Assembly: GCF_042688385.1 (NCBI RefSeq)
Contig: NZ_JBHUPY010000015.1
Coordinates: 124,001 to 188,000 of the forward strand
Length of the DNA stretch: 64,000 nucleotides
Reading direction: 5' to 3'
DNA from: Herpetosiphon sp042688385
Lineage (GTDB): Bacteria > Chloroflexota > Chloroflexia > Chloroflexales > Herpetosiphonaceae
Part shown: positions 1 through 8,409 of the stretch, piece after piece
How positions within the stretch are numbered: the stretch's first letter is position 1
Layout of the letters: every line of letters starts with the position of its first letter
Made by a program: the position numbers and the translations under genes
Notes under the pieces: model-generated
Told to the model about the DNA's origin: nothing
Seen by the model: only the letters and a program-made list of their open reading frames with translations
Databases searched by the model: none

Positions 1-2
1 CC

Positions 3-2246
3 CAAGCAGAATATTTGCTCGATCATCAAGCTCAAATGGCTTCTGAATCCGATTATTTTGCTTTGCAAATGTCGACGCTGTATGAGCTTTCGCAAGCCAT
101 GAGCGCCTCGCTCGACCGTGAAATTCTCGAAGATATTGGCCCACGGATTCTTTCGGCGTTTACGGTTGAGCGCTGTGCGATTGTGTTGCGCATCGACGAT
201 GATACCTGGCTGATCGAACATGGCTGGGGTGATGCTTGGGCTGGGTTAACTGGCCAGCCACTTGATCCTAATGATTTGCCTGAAGCGCTTAAATTGGCGA
301 CTGCCCAAGGCATGGTGCAACTCCAACCAGTAATTGAGCCAGATAGTAGCTCGTGGATGGTTGCTGGCCAAGGCGCGCTGTTTGTGCCGCTGCGCCAAGA
401 AAAGCATGTGCTTGGCTGTTTGGTGGCTCAAGGCTCAACTCTCATCGAACGCATCGACGATGTGATGATGAATCTTTGGCGTACTGTCGCCAACCAAGTT
501 GTGGTGACGCTGCAAAATATTCGCTTGTATAGCACGGTGCAGCAATTGAACGCCGACCTCGAACGCAAGGTTGATGAACGCACCGCCGAGCTGAGCGAAG
601 AACGCGACCGCCTCGAAGCAATTGCCGACATTGCCCGCGATATTTCAACCCTCGAAATTGATGTGTTGCTGAATCGGATTTTGCAGGCACTCGCCAACTT
701 GACTGGCGTACACCATGGCTCGGTGATGCTGATCGATGCAGCAACTGGCTTGCTGGTTGATCGCGCGACCTTGGCTGGCATTTCGCATGTCCTTGGCTCG
801 CGGCGCTTCCAAATTGGCGAAGGCTTGGTTGGCTGGATCGCCCAACATCGCCAGCCAGCCTTGGTTAATGATGTAACCAATGATGATCGTTGGGTTCAAG
901 TCGATGCCTTTGGCCAAGAAGTTGGCAAAAATACTGGCTCGTTGGTTGGCATGCCGCTGATCGCTGGCGACGATATTGTGGGTGTGCTGATGCTCTCGCA
1001 TCCAACGCCGCACTTTTTCAATCAAAGCCATATGCGCTTGCTCAAGGCGATTGCTGGCGAAATTGCCATTGCCATTTATAACGCGCAGCTGTACGAATAT
1101 TTGGCCGAACGTACAATTAAGCTTTCGACCATGTTGCGCCATCAAGAAGAAGTTTCGAGCCAGAATAACGCTATTTTGCAATCGCTCAACGATGCAGTAA
1201 TTGTGTTCAATCTTGATCGGAATATTATTTTGGCCAACGCTGCCGCCGAATCGATTCTTGATCGGCCACTTGATGAGTTGGTGACGCAGAGCTTCGATGA
1301 GTTGCTTGAATCGTTGCAGATCAAATTGCCAGGCGATCCGCTGGGCATGGTGTTGAGCAATCCCGATTCAGCCCAAACCCAAGATATTATCATCAAGCGC
1401 GGAACCCAATCGATTAGCGTGACCTTGGTTCCGGTGATGACTGAACGCGGTGAGTTGCTGGGGGCCTGTTTGATTGGCCGCGATATTACTCGCGAAGTCG
1501 AATCGGATCGCTTGAAAACTGAATTTATTGGCACGGTTTCGCACGAGTTGCGCACACCAATGACCTCGATCAAAGGCTATACCCAATTGCTGGCCATGGG
1601 TTCGCTGGGCGAAGTAAACCCAACCCAAAAGGAATTTCTCAACACAATTGCCCACAACTCAGAGCGCATGATCGCGATCATCAACGATTTGCTCGATATT
1701 ACCAAGATTGAAACTGGCAGCGTTGAGTTGCAATTGGCACGTTTGATGATTGCCGATGTGATGAGCAGCGTGGTTGGCAATGCCCGAGCTGAAATTAGCC
1801 AACGCCAGCAAGAATTCTCGCTGAGCCTCGCGCCCAACTTGCCAACGATTTGGAGCGATATGGAGCGGATTCGCCAAGTCGCCTCGAATGTGCTTTCGAA
1901 CGCAATCAAATATACGCCCAATGGTGGCAAAATTAGCGTGCGGGCTTACGAAATTAATATCAACGATATTCCAACCAAGCAACGCGACGGCTTGCCAGTT
2001 GGGCGGCGCTATGTTGCCTTGGCTGTGAAGGACAGCGGCGTGGGTATCGATCCTAGCGAGCACGAAAAAGTGTTTGAGCGTTTCTATCGCACCGAAAACC
2101 CCTTGAAGATTGAGGCTGGCGGTACTGGCTTAGGGCTTTCGCTCGTCCGACCATTAATTCAATTGATGGGTGGGCGAATTTGGCTCGAAAGTGCGGTTAA
2201 TCAAGGCTCAACCTTTACGTTTATTATGCCAGTAGCCGTTGATTAA
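3..2246 (+). CDS. Sensor histidine kinase, GAF-GAF-PAS (5' partial)
   Basis: Cytoplasmic-type hybrid sensor that would autophosphorylate on His and pass the phosphate to a response regulator not in this window. Counting from TTG 15, a first GAF-like domain covers about residues 20-175, a short coiled coil with repeated Glu/Arg about 180-205, a second GAF about 205-360, and a PAS domain about 385-500. The HisKA domain carries SHELRTP near residue 510. The HATPase domain has an N box (SNAIKYTPNGG), a G1 box (DSGVGID) and a G2 box (GTGLGLSL). No transmembrane segment is visible. The frame is open to the left edge and neither TTG 15 nor ATG 36 has a ribosome site, so the true start is probably outside. 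A terminator follows the stop. The ligand of the GAF domains cannot be told. Confidence 0.9.
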   Translation, partial: QAEYLLDHQAQMASESDYFALQMSTLYELSQAMSASLDREILEDIGPRILSAFTVERCAIVLRIDDDTWLIEHGWGDAWAGLTGQPLDPNDLPEALKLATAQGMVQLQPVIEPDSSSWMVAGQGALFVPLRQEKHVLGCLVAQGSTLIERIDDVMMNLWRTVANQVVVTLQNIRLYSTVQQLNADLERKVDERTAELSEERDRLEAIADIARDISTLEIDVLLNRILQALANLTGVHHGSVMLIDAATGLLVDRATLAGISHVLGSRRFQIGEGLVGWIAQHRQPALVNDVTNDDRWVQVDAFGQEVGKNTGSLVGMPLIAGDDIVGVLMLSHPTPHFFNQSHMRLLKAIAGEIAIAIYNAQLYEYLAERTIKLSTMLRHQEEVSSQNNAILQSLNDAVIVFNLDRNIILANAAAESILDRPLDELVTQSFDELLESLQIKLPGDPLGMVLSNPDSAQTQDIIIKRGTQSISVTLVPVMTERGELLGACLIGRDITREVESDRLKTEFIGTVSHELRTPMTSIKGYTQLLAMGSLGEVNPTQKEFLNTIAHNSERMIAIINDLLDITKIETGSVELQLARLMIADVMSSVVGNARAEISQRQQEFSLSLAPNLPTIWSDMERIRQVASNVLSNAIKYTPNGGKISVRAYEININDIPTKQRDGLPVGRRYVALAVKDSGVGIDPSEHEKVFERFYRTENPLKIEAGGTGLGLSLVRPLIQLMGGRIWLESAVNQGSTFTFIMPVAVD

Positions 2247-2270
2247 TCGTTGTTGAATGTGCTTGATTGA

Positions 2271-2302
2271 AAAACGTAGCTGCTGCGTAGGCTACGTTTT
2301 TT
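2271..2302 (+). terminator. Rho-independent terminator of the histidine kinase gene
   Basis: AAAACGTAGC (2271-2280) pairs perfectly with GCTACGTTTT (2291-2300) across a 10-nt loop and runs into a T tract ending at 2302. It lies 25 nt after the stop codon. Its T tract abuts the -35 box of the next promoter. Confidence 0.85.
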
Positions 2303-2329
2303 GCATCTTCTGGGCGAGCAACCTATAAT
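2301..2329 (+). promoter_or_regulatory. Sigma70-type promoter for the LCP gene
   Basis: TTGCAT (2301-2306) and TATAAT (2324-2329) are separated by 17 bp, 34 bp before the ATG at 2363. The perfect -10 and optimal spacing make this one of the clearest promoters in the window. Confidence 0.75.
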
Positions 2330-2362
2330 CAAGCGACGAACAAGCATCCTCAAGGACCTTGC

Positions 2363-3679
2363 ATGGAATGTCAAGACGTACGCCGCCAACTTGCGGCTGG
2401 AATTCGTCCGGCGGTACGCCCGCCAGAACGTGCTCAACTCGGTTTCCACATTGCCAATTGTGCCGATTGCTTTGCCCTGCTCGAAGTATTCAAAGTCGAA
2501 GAGCAGCGGCAATTATTAACGAGCCTGCTGGCTGAGCCGGTGGTGGCTACGCCAACGCCTAGCCAAGCGCATGCTAAATCAAGCAAACGGCGCTGGCCAT
2601 TGGCAGTAGTTGCTATGCTTTTGGTGCTGGGTTTGGGCGGTGGTTGGTGGTGGTGGAGCACGCCGGAGCAAGTGGTTGGGGTGCAAACAGAGCTAAGCCC
2701 AACGCCGCAACCAGTGGTTGCTGGTGGTCTGGGCGAGCCAAACAGTCTGCCCATGATTCAGCCAAGCGCCACGCTCGCAGCAACCGCGCTACCGCAAGCA
2801 ACTGCTACCATTCAAGCAAGCGCAACGCCCCAGCCAAGCAGCACCCCACGCCCAAGCGCCACCCCACGGCCTTTAGAGCAAATGACGATTGCCATTTTGG
2901 GCTTAGATCGCCGGCCTGGTGAGACGGAGCCAGCCCGTGCTGATGCCTTATTAATTTTGCATCTTAACCCAAGCAGCCAAAGCGCCGCTTTGGTTTCCTT
3001 GCCGCGCGATCTCTGGGTGGCCTTGCCACCAGAATATGGCTTTTCGGTCAAGCTCAATGCTGCCTATATGTATGGCGAGGGCGACAACAACGATGCCCAA
3101 GCTGGGGCGGAATTGGCTCGTCAAACGCTGAGCACAACGATTGGCCAGCCGATCGATGCAGTGATTGTTACCACCTTTGAAGAAATGATCACAATGGTCG
3201 ATTTGATTGGTGGGATTGAGGTTGATGTTGCCAAGGAAATTTACGATTCGCGCTACCCAACCTTTGATTATGGCTATATGGAAGTGCACTTTTTGCCAGG
3301 CGTGCAACATATGGATGGGGCAACTGCATTAATCTATAGCCGCACCCGCCATGCAGACAACGATTTTGAGCGTGGCAAGCGCCAACAACAGGTGCTGCTA
3401 GCAATCTTTGCCCGTTTGCAACAGCTGATTCAAAGCAACGATAATGTTGCTACCATCGAATTAGTTAGCTCGTTGTACAATACCTTAGAATATACGAGCA
3501 TCGATTTGCCAACGATTTTACGCTTGGTGTTGGCGCTCCAGAATTTCGAGCCAAGCACAATTCAGCGCGAATCGATTGATTTAAACTATGGCTATGAAAC
3601 CAGCACCAGCGATGGCGCTTACATCATTCAGCCTGATTTGCCAGCCATTCAGGCCCGCATTGCCGAATTATTTAAGTAG
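2363..3679 (+). CDS. LytR-CpsA-Psr (LCP) family protein with N-terminal zinc-finger-like knuckle
   Basis: LCP proteins transfer undecaprenyl-linked glycopolymers to the cell envelope on the outer face of the membrane. The N terminus is cytoplasmic and has a His-x3-Cys-x2-Cys knuckle (H29, C33, C36), as in anti-sigma-factor zinc fingers. One membrane segment follows at about residues 75-95 (Ala/Leu/Gly-rich, ending in four Trp), then a Pro/Thr/Ala-rich linker to about residue 170. The LCP core starts at ILGLDRRPGE and has the conserved Arg/Asp features RADALLILHL and SLPRDLWV, then YSRTRHADNDFERGKRQQ. ATG 2363 is preceded by AAGGA at 7 nt. The knuckle plus LCP combination is unusual. The acceptor polymer is unknown. 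Confidence 0.85.
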   Translation: MECQDVRRQLAAGIRPAVRPPERAQLGFHIANCADCFALLEVFKVEEQRQLLTSLLAEPVVATPTPSQAHAKSSKRRWPLAVVAMLLVLGLGGGWWWWSTPEQVVGVQTELSPTPQPVVAGGLGEPNSLPMIQPSATLAATALPQATATIQASATPQPSSTPRPSATPRPLEQMTIAILGLDRRPGETEPARADALLILHLNPSSQSAALVSLPRDLWVALPPEYGFSVKLNAAYMYGEGDNNDAQAGAELARQTLSTTIGQPIDAVIVTTFEEMITMVDLIGGIEVDVAKEIYDSRYPTFDYGYMEVHFLPGVQHMDGATALIYSRTRHADNDFERGKRQQQVLLAIFARLQQLIQSNDNVATIELVSSLYNTLEYTSIDLPTILRLVLALQNFEPSTIQRESIDLNYGYETSTSDGAYIIQPDLPAIQARIAELFK

Positions 3680-3702
3680 ATTATGCCAAGCATAATCCTA
3701 GC

Positions 3703-3727
3703 GATAGGCTAGCCGAGCTAGGCTATC
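3703..3727 (+). terminator. Intergenic hairpin after the LCP gene
   Basis: GATAGGCTAGC pairs with GCTAGGCTATC around a CGA loop, with one G-G mismatch. A smaller hairpin (ATTATGC/GCATAAT, 3680-3696) precedes it. There is no T tract, so termination is only possible. The structure ends 10 bp before the next ATG. Confidence 0.4.
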
Positions 3728-3737
3728 TTGATAGCAT

Positions 3738-4595
3738 ATGAAACTGACACCACGTTTTGACCGCATCTTGCCACTCATCAGTTTGGTGGTTTTGGGCTTG
3801 ATGGTGGTTTTTCTGCTCGAATCCAACCCCGATTATCCCTTGGTTGCGCGCATTAGCAACGACCTACCAGTGATTTCGGTGGCGTGGTTTATTATCGCCT
3901 TGCTGGTGATTATCATTAGCACTGGGGCCGATTTATTGGCCAAAGCCCACCCTGCCTTGGAGCATCGCGAACTCTTGCGTTTGCCAGGCCCGCTGAGCAA
4001 AATCGAAATTGTGCCCTTGTTTTGGGTCTTGCCATCGGCGGTCGTGGTTGGCTCGTTTGCCTTCTTTCGGCTGTTTCAAGAAACCTTGCAAGGCACAGCT
4101 TTTATTTTGGTCTTGATCGTCTGTGGTGGCTTGCTGCTTGGCACCTTGGTCGCCCAACACTATGTGCTCGATCGTGATACTGAAGTGCGCGACAAAGCGC
4201 GGATTGGCCTGCAAGCGGTGGCCTATCTGGTAGCGTTTGGGATGTTCAGCGCGATTGCCAATGCTCACTATCGCATGATTTTCACTGGCATTTTGGCATT
4301 TAGCGCCAGTGTGCCCTTAGCCTATCGCCTTTTAGCCCGCAACGTCAACGATCATCAACGGCCCTTATCATTGGCCCTAACTGTGGTTGGCGTAGTTATT
4401 GCTGAAGCAGCGGCGATGCTTAGCTTCTGGCCTGCGCCATTTTTGATTGTTGGCACGCTGCTGACGGCGCTATTTTATGTGATGATGAATCTGTTGCATC
4501 ATGCCCAAGCTGGCACGCTCAATCGGCGCATTGGCTGGGAATTGGGGCTTGTTGGCGCAGTTGTGTTTGTGATTTTGACTGCAACAACCTTATGA
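3738..4595 (+). CDS. Polytopic membrane protein, unknown function
   Basis: I do not recognise the family. The 285 residues contain about eight or nine hydrophobic segments, roughly at 10-28, 48-66, 92-112, 118-138, 157-175, 180-198, 208-230, 232-255 and 265-283. One longer hydrophilic loop (about 67-90) lies between segments 2 and 3. No catalytic motif stands out. The ribosome site is weak. Its stop overlaps the start of tsaC (ATGA, 4592-4595), so the two are probably translationally coupled. That proves shared expression, not shared function. Confidence 0.7.
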   Translation: MKLTPRFDRILPLISLVVLGLMVVFLLESNPDYPLVARISNDLPVISVAWFIIALLVIIISTGADLLAKAHPALEHRELLRLPGPLSKIEIVPLFWVLPSAVVVGSFAFFRLFQETLQGTAFILVLIVCGGLLLGTLVAQHYVLDRDTEVRDKARIGLQAVAYLVAFGMFSAIANAHYRMIFTGILAFSASVPLAYRLLARNVNDHQRPLSLALTVVGVVIAEAAAMLSFWPAPFLIVGTLLTALFYVMMNLLHHAQAGTLNRRIGWELGLVGAVVFVILTATTL

Positions 4596-5215
4596 TGACC
4601 AAACTTGTTGCCTTTGATGATCATGGGCTGGCATTGGCCTTAGAGCGCTTCCATCAAGGCCAAATTCTCTGCTTTCCCACTGATACCGTTTATGGAATTG
4701 GTGGCTCGGCCTTAGATGAAGCGGCGCTTGGCCAAGTTTTTGCGGCCAAAGCGCGCCCAGCAACGGTAGCCTTGCCTGTGTTACTGGCCGATATTGGCGA
4801 TCTGGCCAAAGTAGCGCACACTATTCCCGATTTGGCGTGGCGTTTGGCTGAAGCGTGGTGGCCAGGTGGCTTGACGCTTGTTCTGCCAGCACTCGCCAAT
4901 CTGCCCAACATATTGACTGCTGATAAAGCCACAATTGCAGTGCGCGTGCCGAACCATGCTCAATTACGCAAGCTGATTGGCCAATTTGGCACGCCAATTG
5001 CCGGAACCAGCGCCAATCTGCATGGCCAGCCAACGCCAAGCACCGCCCAAGGGATTGCTGAACAATTAGCTGGGCGGGTACCATTGGTGCTTGATGGTGG
5101 AATCGCGACCGGCGACCAGCCTTCAACGATTGTTGATTTGAGTGGCGAGCGACCGAGCATTCTGCGCCATGGCGTAATTTCGGCGGCCCAACTCAGCCCT
5201 TGGTTGGAAGCCTAA
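4592..5215 (+). CDS. tsaC: L-threonylcarbamoyladenylate synthase (TsaC/Sua5/YrdC family)
   Basis: Makes threonylcarbamoyl-AMP from Thr, bicarbonate and ATP, the first step of t6A37 modification of ANN-decoding tRNAs. The protein is 207 residues, a single YrdC domain without the C-terminal Sua5 extension. Family motifs in order: CFPTDTVYGIGG near the N terminus, the substrate-binding KAR in FAAKARP, WWPGGLTLVLPA, IAVRVPNHAQLRKL, GTPIAGTSANLHG, and STIVDLSGERPSILRHG at the C terminus. The start overlaps the preceding membrane-protein gene by 4 nt. The ATGATG gives two adjacent possible starts (4592 or 4595). The assignment is firm. Confidence 0.93.
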   Translation: MMTKLVAFDDHGLALALERFHQGQILCFPTDTVYGIGGSALDEAALGQVFAAKARPATVALPVLLADIGDLAKVAHTIPDLAWRLAEAWWPGGLTLVLPALANLPNILTADKATIAVRVPNHAQLRKLIGQFGTPIAGTSANLHGQPTPSTAQGIAEQLAGRVPLVLDGGIATGDQPSTIVDLSGERPSILRHGVISAAQLSPWLEA

Positions 5216-5253
5216 CCCGCTCAAGGGCTGATTCAGCGAATGCGCAGCGATGC

Positions 5254-5259
5254 TACAAT
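5254..5259 (+). promoter_or_regulatory. -10 box of the tRNA-like RNA
   Basis: TACAAT lies 12 bp before the first G of the RNA, which fits a transcription start at about 5266-5271. The -35 region (about 5231-5236, ATTCAG) is poor. Confidence 0.45.
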
Positions 5260-5270
5260 ATTTAGGCAAT

Positions 5271-5349
5271 GGGGGCGGCATAGGCAGTCCATCAGTTAAA
5301 GCCAACGTGCCATGATGTCCTTTGGGTGCAAGTCCCAACGTCTCCACCA
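5271..5349 (+). ncRNA. tRNA-like small RNA with encoded CCA, non-canonical core
   Basis: GGGGGCG (5271-5277) pairs with CGTCTCC (5339-5345), giving 7 bp with two G-U pairs, like an acceptor stem. Directly before the 3' strand is a 5-bp TTGGG/CCCAA stem closing a 7-nt loop TGCAAGT (5322-5338), the exact geometry of a T arm. The 3' end is A73-CCA. The 79 nt are close to tRNA length. The middle does not fold into a normal D arm or anticodon arm: I find only CATCA/TGATG (5290-5294 with 5313-5317) and GGC/GCC, with no GG in a D loop and no T33 anticodon loop. A T run follows at 5365-5369. It may be a degenerate tRNA, a tRNA mimic, or a relic. Confidence 0.4.
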
Positions 5350-5533
5350 ACCTCTTATTCCCCCTTTTTCGCCCAGTCTAAACCATCGAACCTAAGCTTT
5401 AGTGGTGGATTCGAGAGTGATCCATTTGCTAAAGCGCATATCTTTAATATTGGTTATTCTGGCTCTGAAGGTTCGTAAGTAATTTGGTTAGGTACTCGGC
5501 ATATTGTTGCTACATTGAATTGTGGTGAAGTAC

Positions 5534-5559
5534 GTTACAAGCAATCATGCGCTTGTAAC
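5534..5559. promoter_or_regulatory. Perfect 9-bp inverted repeat upstream of the zinc-ribbon gene
   Basis: GTTACAAGC (5534-5542) and GCTTGTAAC (5551-5559) flank 8 bp. The element lies just upstream of a TATAAT box at 5583-5588, where an operator would be expected. The rest of 5350-5630 is AT-rich with no ORF that I can support. Confidence 0.4.
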
Positions 5560-5636
5560 ACTATATGCTATGTATCTAATGATATAATCTTATCTACGGG
5601 ATGTCGTTTATTTAACTCTATCGGGAAGGGTTGTGT

Positions 5637-6263
5637 ATGAACTGTTATGAATGCGGTGGATCGGTGGTTACTGGTGCACGTTTCTGTCCTGAATGTGGCG
5701 CTCCATTTGCTCAGCAGATGGCTGTTGAAACACGGGTATTAGCATCACCACCAGTAGCTTCTTTTCCTGCTCCAATAGCCCAGCAAACGATGAATTCGCC
5801 TGTTCAATACACACCGCAGCCTATGTCACCCCCATACCCAGCCTATCCTCCGCAACCGCAGCATCCATATGCACCATATCCTCAACCGCAGTTTCCTCAA
5901 CAACATCCGAATTATGTCCCACAGCAACCGATGTACGGAGCATATCCTCAGCAACCAGTTAATGTCAATATCTATAACACTAATCAGCAAGCACCAATGG
6001 TTCCTGTGATGCCAGTCGGCCCGATAATTGTAGCCTCACAAAAAAGCGTAGGCTTATCTTTAGTCCTGACGTTTTTATTCGGGCCATTGGGCATGTTTTA
6101 CTCGACTGTTGGCGGAGCCTTGGCAATGATAGCTATAACAATCATTTTATCGGCACTGACATTTGGAGCGGGTCTTGTCTTGGCTTGGCCGATTGCCATG
6201 ATCTGGGGCGCTGTAGCTGCAAGTCAACATAATCAGCGTGTAATTATTAGCCATCGCTACTAA
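5637..6263 (+). CDS. Zinc-ribbon membrane protein with Pro/Gln-rich linker
   Basis: The protein starts with a double-zinc-ribbon-like knuckle, CYECGG and CPECGA (C3, C6, C17, C20). A long low-complexity linker rich in Pro, Gln and Tyr covers about residues 40-125. The C-terminal 70 residues are hydrophobic, with about two or three membrane segments starting at QKSVGLSLVLTFLFGPLG, similar to small TM2-type domains. ATG 5637 is chosen over the in-frame TTG at 5631 because GGGAAGGG sits 6 nt upstream of it and overlaps the TTG region. A TATAAT box lies at 5583-5588. The function is unknown. Such zinc-ribbon/membrane proteins are often scaffolds, but nothing here shows a partner. Confidence 0.75.
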   Translation: MNCYECGGSVVTGARFCPECGAPFAQQMAVETRVLASPPVASFPAPIAQQTMNSPVQYTPQPMSPPYPAYPPQPQHPYAPYPQPQFPQQHPNYVPQQPMYGAYPQQPVNVNIYNTNQQAPMVPVMPVGPIIVASQKSVGLSLVLTFLFGPLGMFYSTVGGALAMIAITIILSALTFGAGLVLAWPIAMIWGAVAASQHNQRVIISHRY

Positions 6264-6381
6264 ACTCGCTATTATTAAACCATGGCGCACCATGATTTAA
6301 GCGATTTGAATCCCAAGTAGCCACCGATACTCATTTTTCAACCCTCCTCACTGCTGGATCGAATTTCTGTAGGTGGATACA

Positions 6382-6419
6382 CAAACACCCTCACATTTGT
6401 TTAAGTGTGGGGGTGTTTG
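6382..6419. terminator. Bidirectional hairpin between convergent genes
   Basis: CAAACACCCTCACA pairs with TGTGGGGGTGTTTG over 14 bp (one G-U pair) around a 10-nt loop. It lies between the convergent zinc-ribbon gene and glmS. It lacks a strong T tract on either side, so its strength as a terminator is uncertain. Confidence 0.55.
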
Positions 6420-6462
6420 CGCGTTGTATGTTCCTCGTAAATTTTCCGCTAGAGCTTACTTC

Positions 6463-8307
6463 CTACTCAACCGTTACCGATTTGGCTAGGTTGCGTGGTT
6501 GGTCAACGTCTGCGCCACGGCGGACGGCCATGGCATACGAGAAGAGTTGCATTGGAATTACGTTCAAGACTGCGGCCAGCAAGGGTGTAGTTTCTGGCAC
6601 TTCGATCACATGATGGGCTTTTGAGCGCACCAGTTCATCGCTTGGGTTGACCAAGGCAATCACTTTGCCCCCACGGGCCAGCACTTGCTCAACATTCGAG
6701 AGCATCTTTTCGTAGACATGATCTTTGGTTGCAATACAAATCACTGGCATGCGCTCGTCGATCAAGGCAATTGGGCCATGCTTCATCTCTCCAGCTGGGT
6801 AGCCTTCGGCGTGAATATAGCTAATTTCCTTCATCTTCAGCGCACCTTCAAGCGCAATTGGGGCATTAACCCACCGCCCAAGATACAGCATATCAGTCGA
6901 GTGATGATACAAATCGGCCAGTTGATCATACTGGGCTGTGTCTTTGAGCATCGTGTCGATCTTGGCCGGAATTTCGATCAGTGCTTGGATGTGTTCGCGA
7001 ATTTCGGCGCTGGTGAGCGTGCCACGGGCTTGGGCCAAACGCAAGGCAAATAGATAGCCCGCCATCAACATGCCGGTAAAGACTTTGGTCGAGGCCACCG
7101 AAATTTCCGGCCCTGAGTGAATGTAGATTGCGCCCCCATCGGCTAAGCGCCCAGCCTGCGAGCCAATCGCATTCAAAATGGCCACACTTTTTACGCCTTG
7201 CTCGCGCGCTTCGGCCATTGCCGCCAAGGTATCGACGGTCTCGCCTGATTGGGTCAAGGCCAACAATAAGCTGCGTTCGTTCATCACTGGGTTGCGATAG
7301 CGGAATTCTGAGCCATAATCGACTTCAACGCGCACCCGTGCCAAGGTTTCGATAAAATATTTGTTGATCAAACAGGCATGCCAAGCTGTGCCACAGGCTA
7401 CCGCATAGATGCAATCAAGCTTTTGCATTTCTGCATCGCTCAAGGTCAAGCCGTCAAGTTCAATCCGCCCAGTTTCGAGGTCGACTCGCCCGCGCAAGGT
7501 GTCGGTTGTGGTGCGTGGTTGCTCGAAAATCTCCTTATGCATAAAGTGTTTGTAGCCGCCTTTGGCTGCTGAAACTGGGTCCCAAGCAACGGTGGTGGTG
7601 GTTTTGCTGATCGGCGTGCCATCAAGCTTGATGTATTCCACGCCAGTCGAGCGCACCAATGCCATCTCGCCATCTTCCAAGAAAACCATTTGTTGGGTGT
7701 AATCGACAATCGCTGGCAAATCCGAGGCAACGAAATTCTCAGCATCGCCATGGCCAATCACCACTGCGCCAGCATTGCCAATCCGTGCTGCCAAAATCAA
7801 ATCAGGTTGCTCTTGATCCATTGCCACTACGGCGTTACCGCCACGCAACTCACTCATCACTTGGCCAAAGGCACGTTGAAAATCGCCATATTCGGCAGTA
7901 TACAAGCCCAGCATTTGGGCAATAACTTCGGTATCGGTTTGCGAATGAAAGCGAATGCCCTGCTCAATCAAACGGTTTTTGAGTTCGAGATAATTCTCAA
8001 CAATCCCATTTTGAATCACCACCACGCGGCCACTATTATCGCGATGCGGGTGAGCATTGGCTTCGGTTACAGCACCGTGAGTTGCCCAGCGCGTATGGCC
8101 AATGCCCTGATGACCAGCGGTTGGCTCTGTATTCAAGCGGCGACGCAAATTGACCAACTTGCCAACCGAGCGCCGCATTTGAAACTCAGCATCCTCTAAA
8201 ATGGCGATGCCAGCCGAATCGTAACCGCGATATTCCAATAACTCCAAGCCCCGCACAATCACATCGGTTGCTTCGCGTGGGCCAACGTATCCAACAATAC
8301 CGCACAT
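6463..8307 (-). CDS. glmS: Glutamine--fructose-6-phosphate aminotransferase (isomerizing)
   Basis: Makes glucosamine-6-phosphate from fructose-6-phosphate and glutamine, the committed step to UDP-GlcNAc for cell-wall and glycan synthesis. The full length of 614 residues matches the family. The N-terminal class II glutaminase domain starts MCGIVGYVG with nucleophile Cys2, followed by LEYRGYDSAG, GHTRWATHG and HNDSG-type residues. Two SIS domains follow, with YGSEFRYR, LALTQSGETVDTLAA and ASTKVFTG, then HAEGYPAGEMKHGPIALI. The C terminus ends PRNLAKSVTVE, as in typical GlmS, with the swivel Lys. GGAG lies about 10 nt before the ATG. The leader contains a large hairpin (8347-8409). I see no glmS ribozyme. 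Confidence 0.97.
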   Translation of the reverse strand: MCGIVGYVGPREATDVIVRGLELLEYRGYDSAGIAILEDAEFQMRRSVGKLVNLRRRLNTEPTAGHQGIGHTRWATHGAVTEANAHPHRDNSGRVVVIQNGIVENYLELKNRLIEQGIRFHSQTDTEVIAQMLGLYTAEYGDFQRAFGQVMSELRGGNAVVAMDQEQPDLILAARIGNAGAVVIGHGDAENFVASDLPAIVDYTQQMVFLEDGEMALVRSTGVEYIKLDGTPISKTTTTVAWDPVSAAKGGYKHFMHKEIFEQPRTTTDTLRGRVDLETGRIELDGLTLSDAEMQKLDCIYAVACGTAWHACLINKYFIETLARVRVEVDYGSEFRYRNPVMNERSLLLALTQSGETVDTLAAMAEAREQGVKSVAILNAIGSQAGRLADGGAIYIHSGPEISVASTKVFTGMLMAGYLFALRLAQARGTLTSAEIREHIQALIEIPAKIDTMLKDTAQYDQLADLYHHSTDMLYLGRWVNAPIALEGALKMKEISYIHAEGYPAGEMKHGPIALIDERMPVICIATKDHVYEKMLSNVEQVLARGGKVIALVNPSDELVRSKAHHVIEVPETTPLLAAVLNVIPMQLFSYAMAVRRGADVDQPRNLAKSVTVE

Positions 8308-8346
8308 AAAATCTATACTCCACGATTAAAAGTAAGCTAAAACACA

Positions 8347-8409
8347 ACATAGCACCACACCGCACCAACCCGTGTCGTCAATGAACGGGGGTGGGGCATG
8401 CTGCTATGT
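8347..8409 (-). promoter_or_regulatory. 63-nt imperfect hairpin upstream of glmS
   Basis: ACATAGCA (8347-8354) pairs with TGCTATGT (8402-8409). The interior also pairs partly: ACCAACCCGT against the GC-rich ACGGGGGTGG stretch. It lies 40 nt upstream of the glmS start codon. It could be an mRNA leader element or an upstream terminator. The position of the glmS promoter relative to it is not clear. Confidence 0.35.

Noticed and set aside
645..1181. 178-codon minus-strand frame in the histidine kinase
   Set aside because: Shadow frame; the sense strand encodes clear GAF domains.
5322..5338. Cobalamin riboswitch fragment (GGTG...AATCC-like)
   Set aside because: The B12-box and other conserved parts are absent; the stem is better explained as a T arm.
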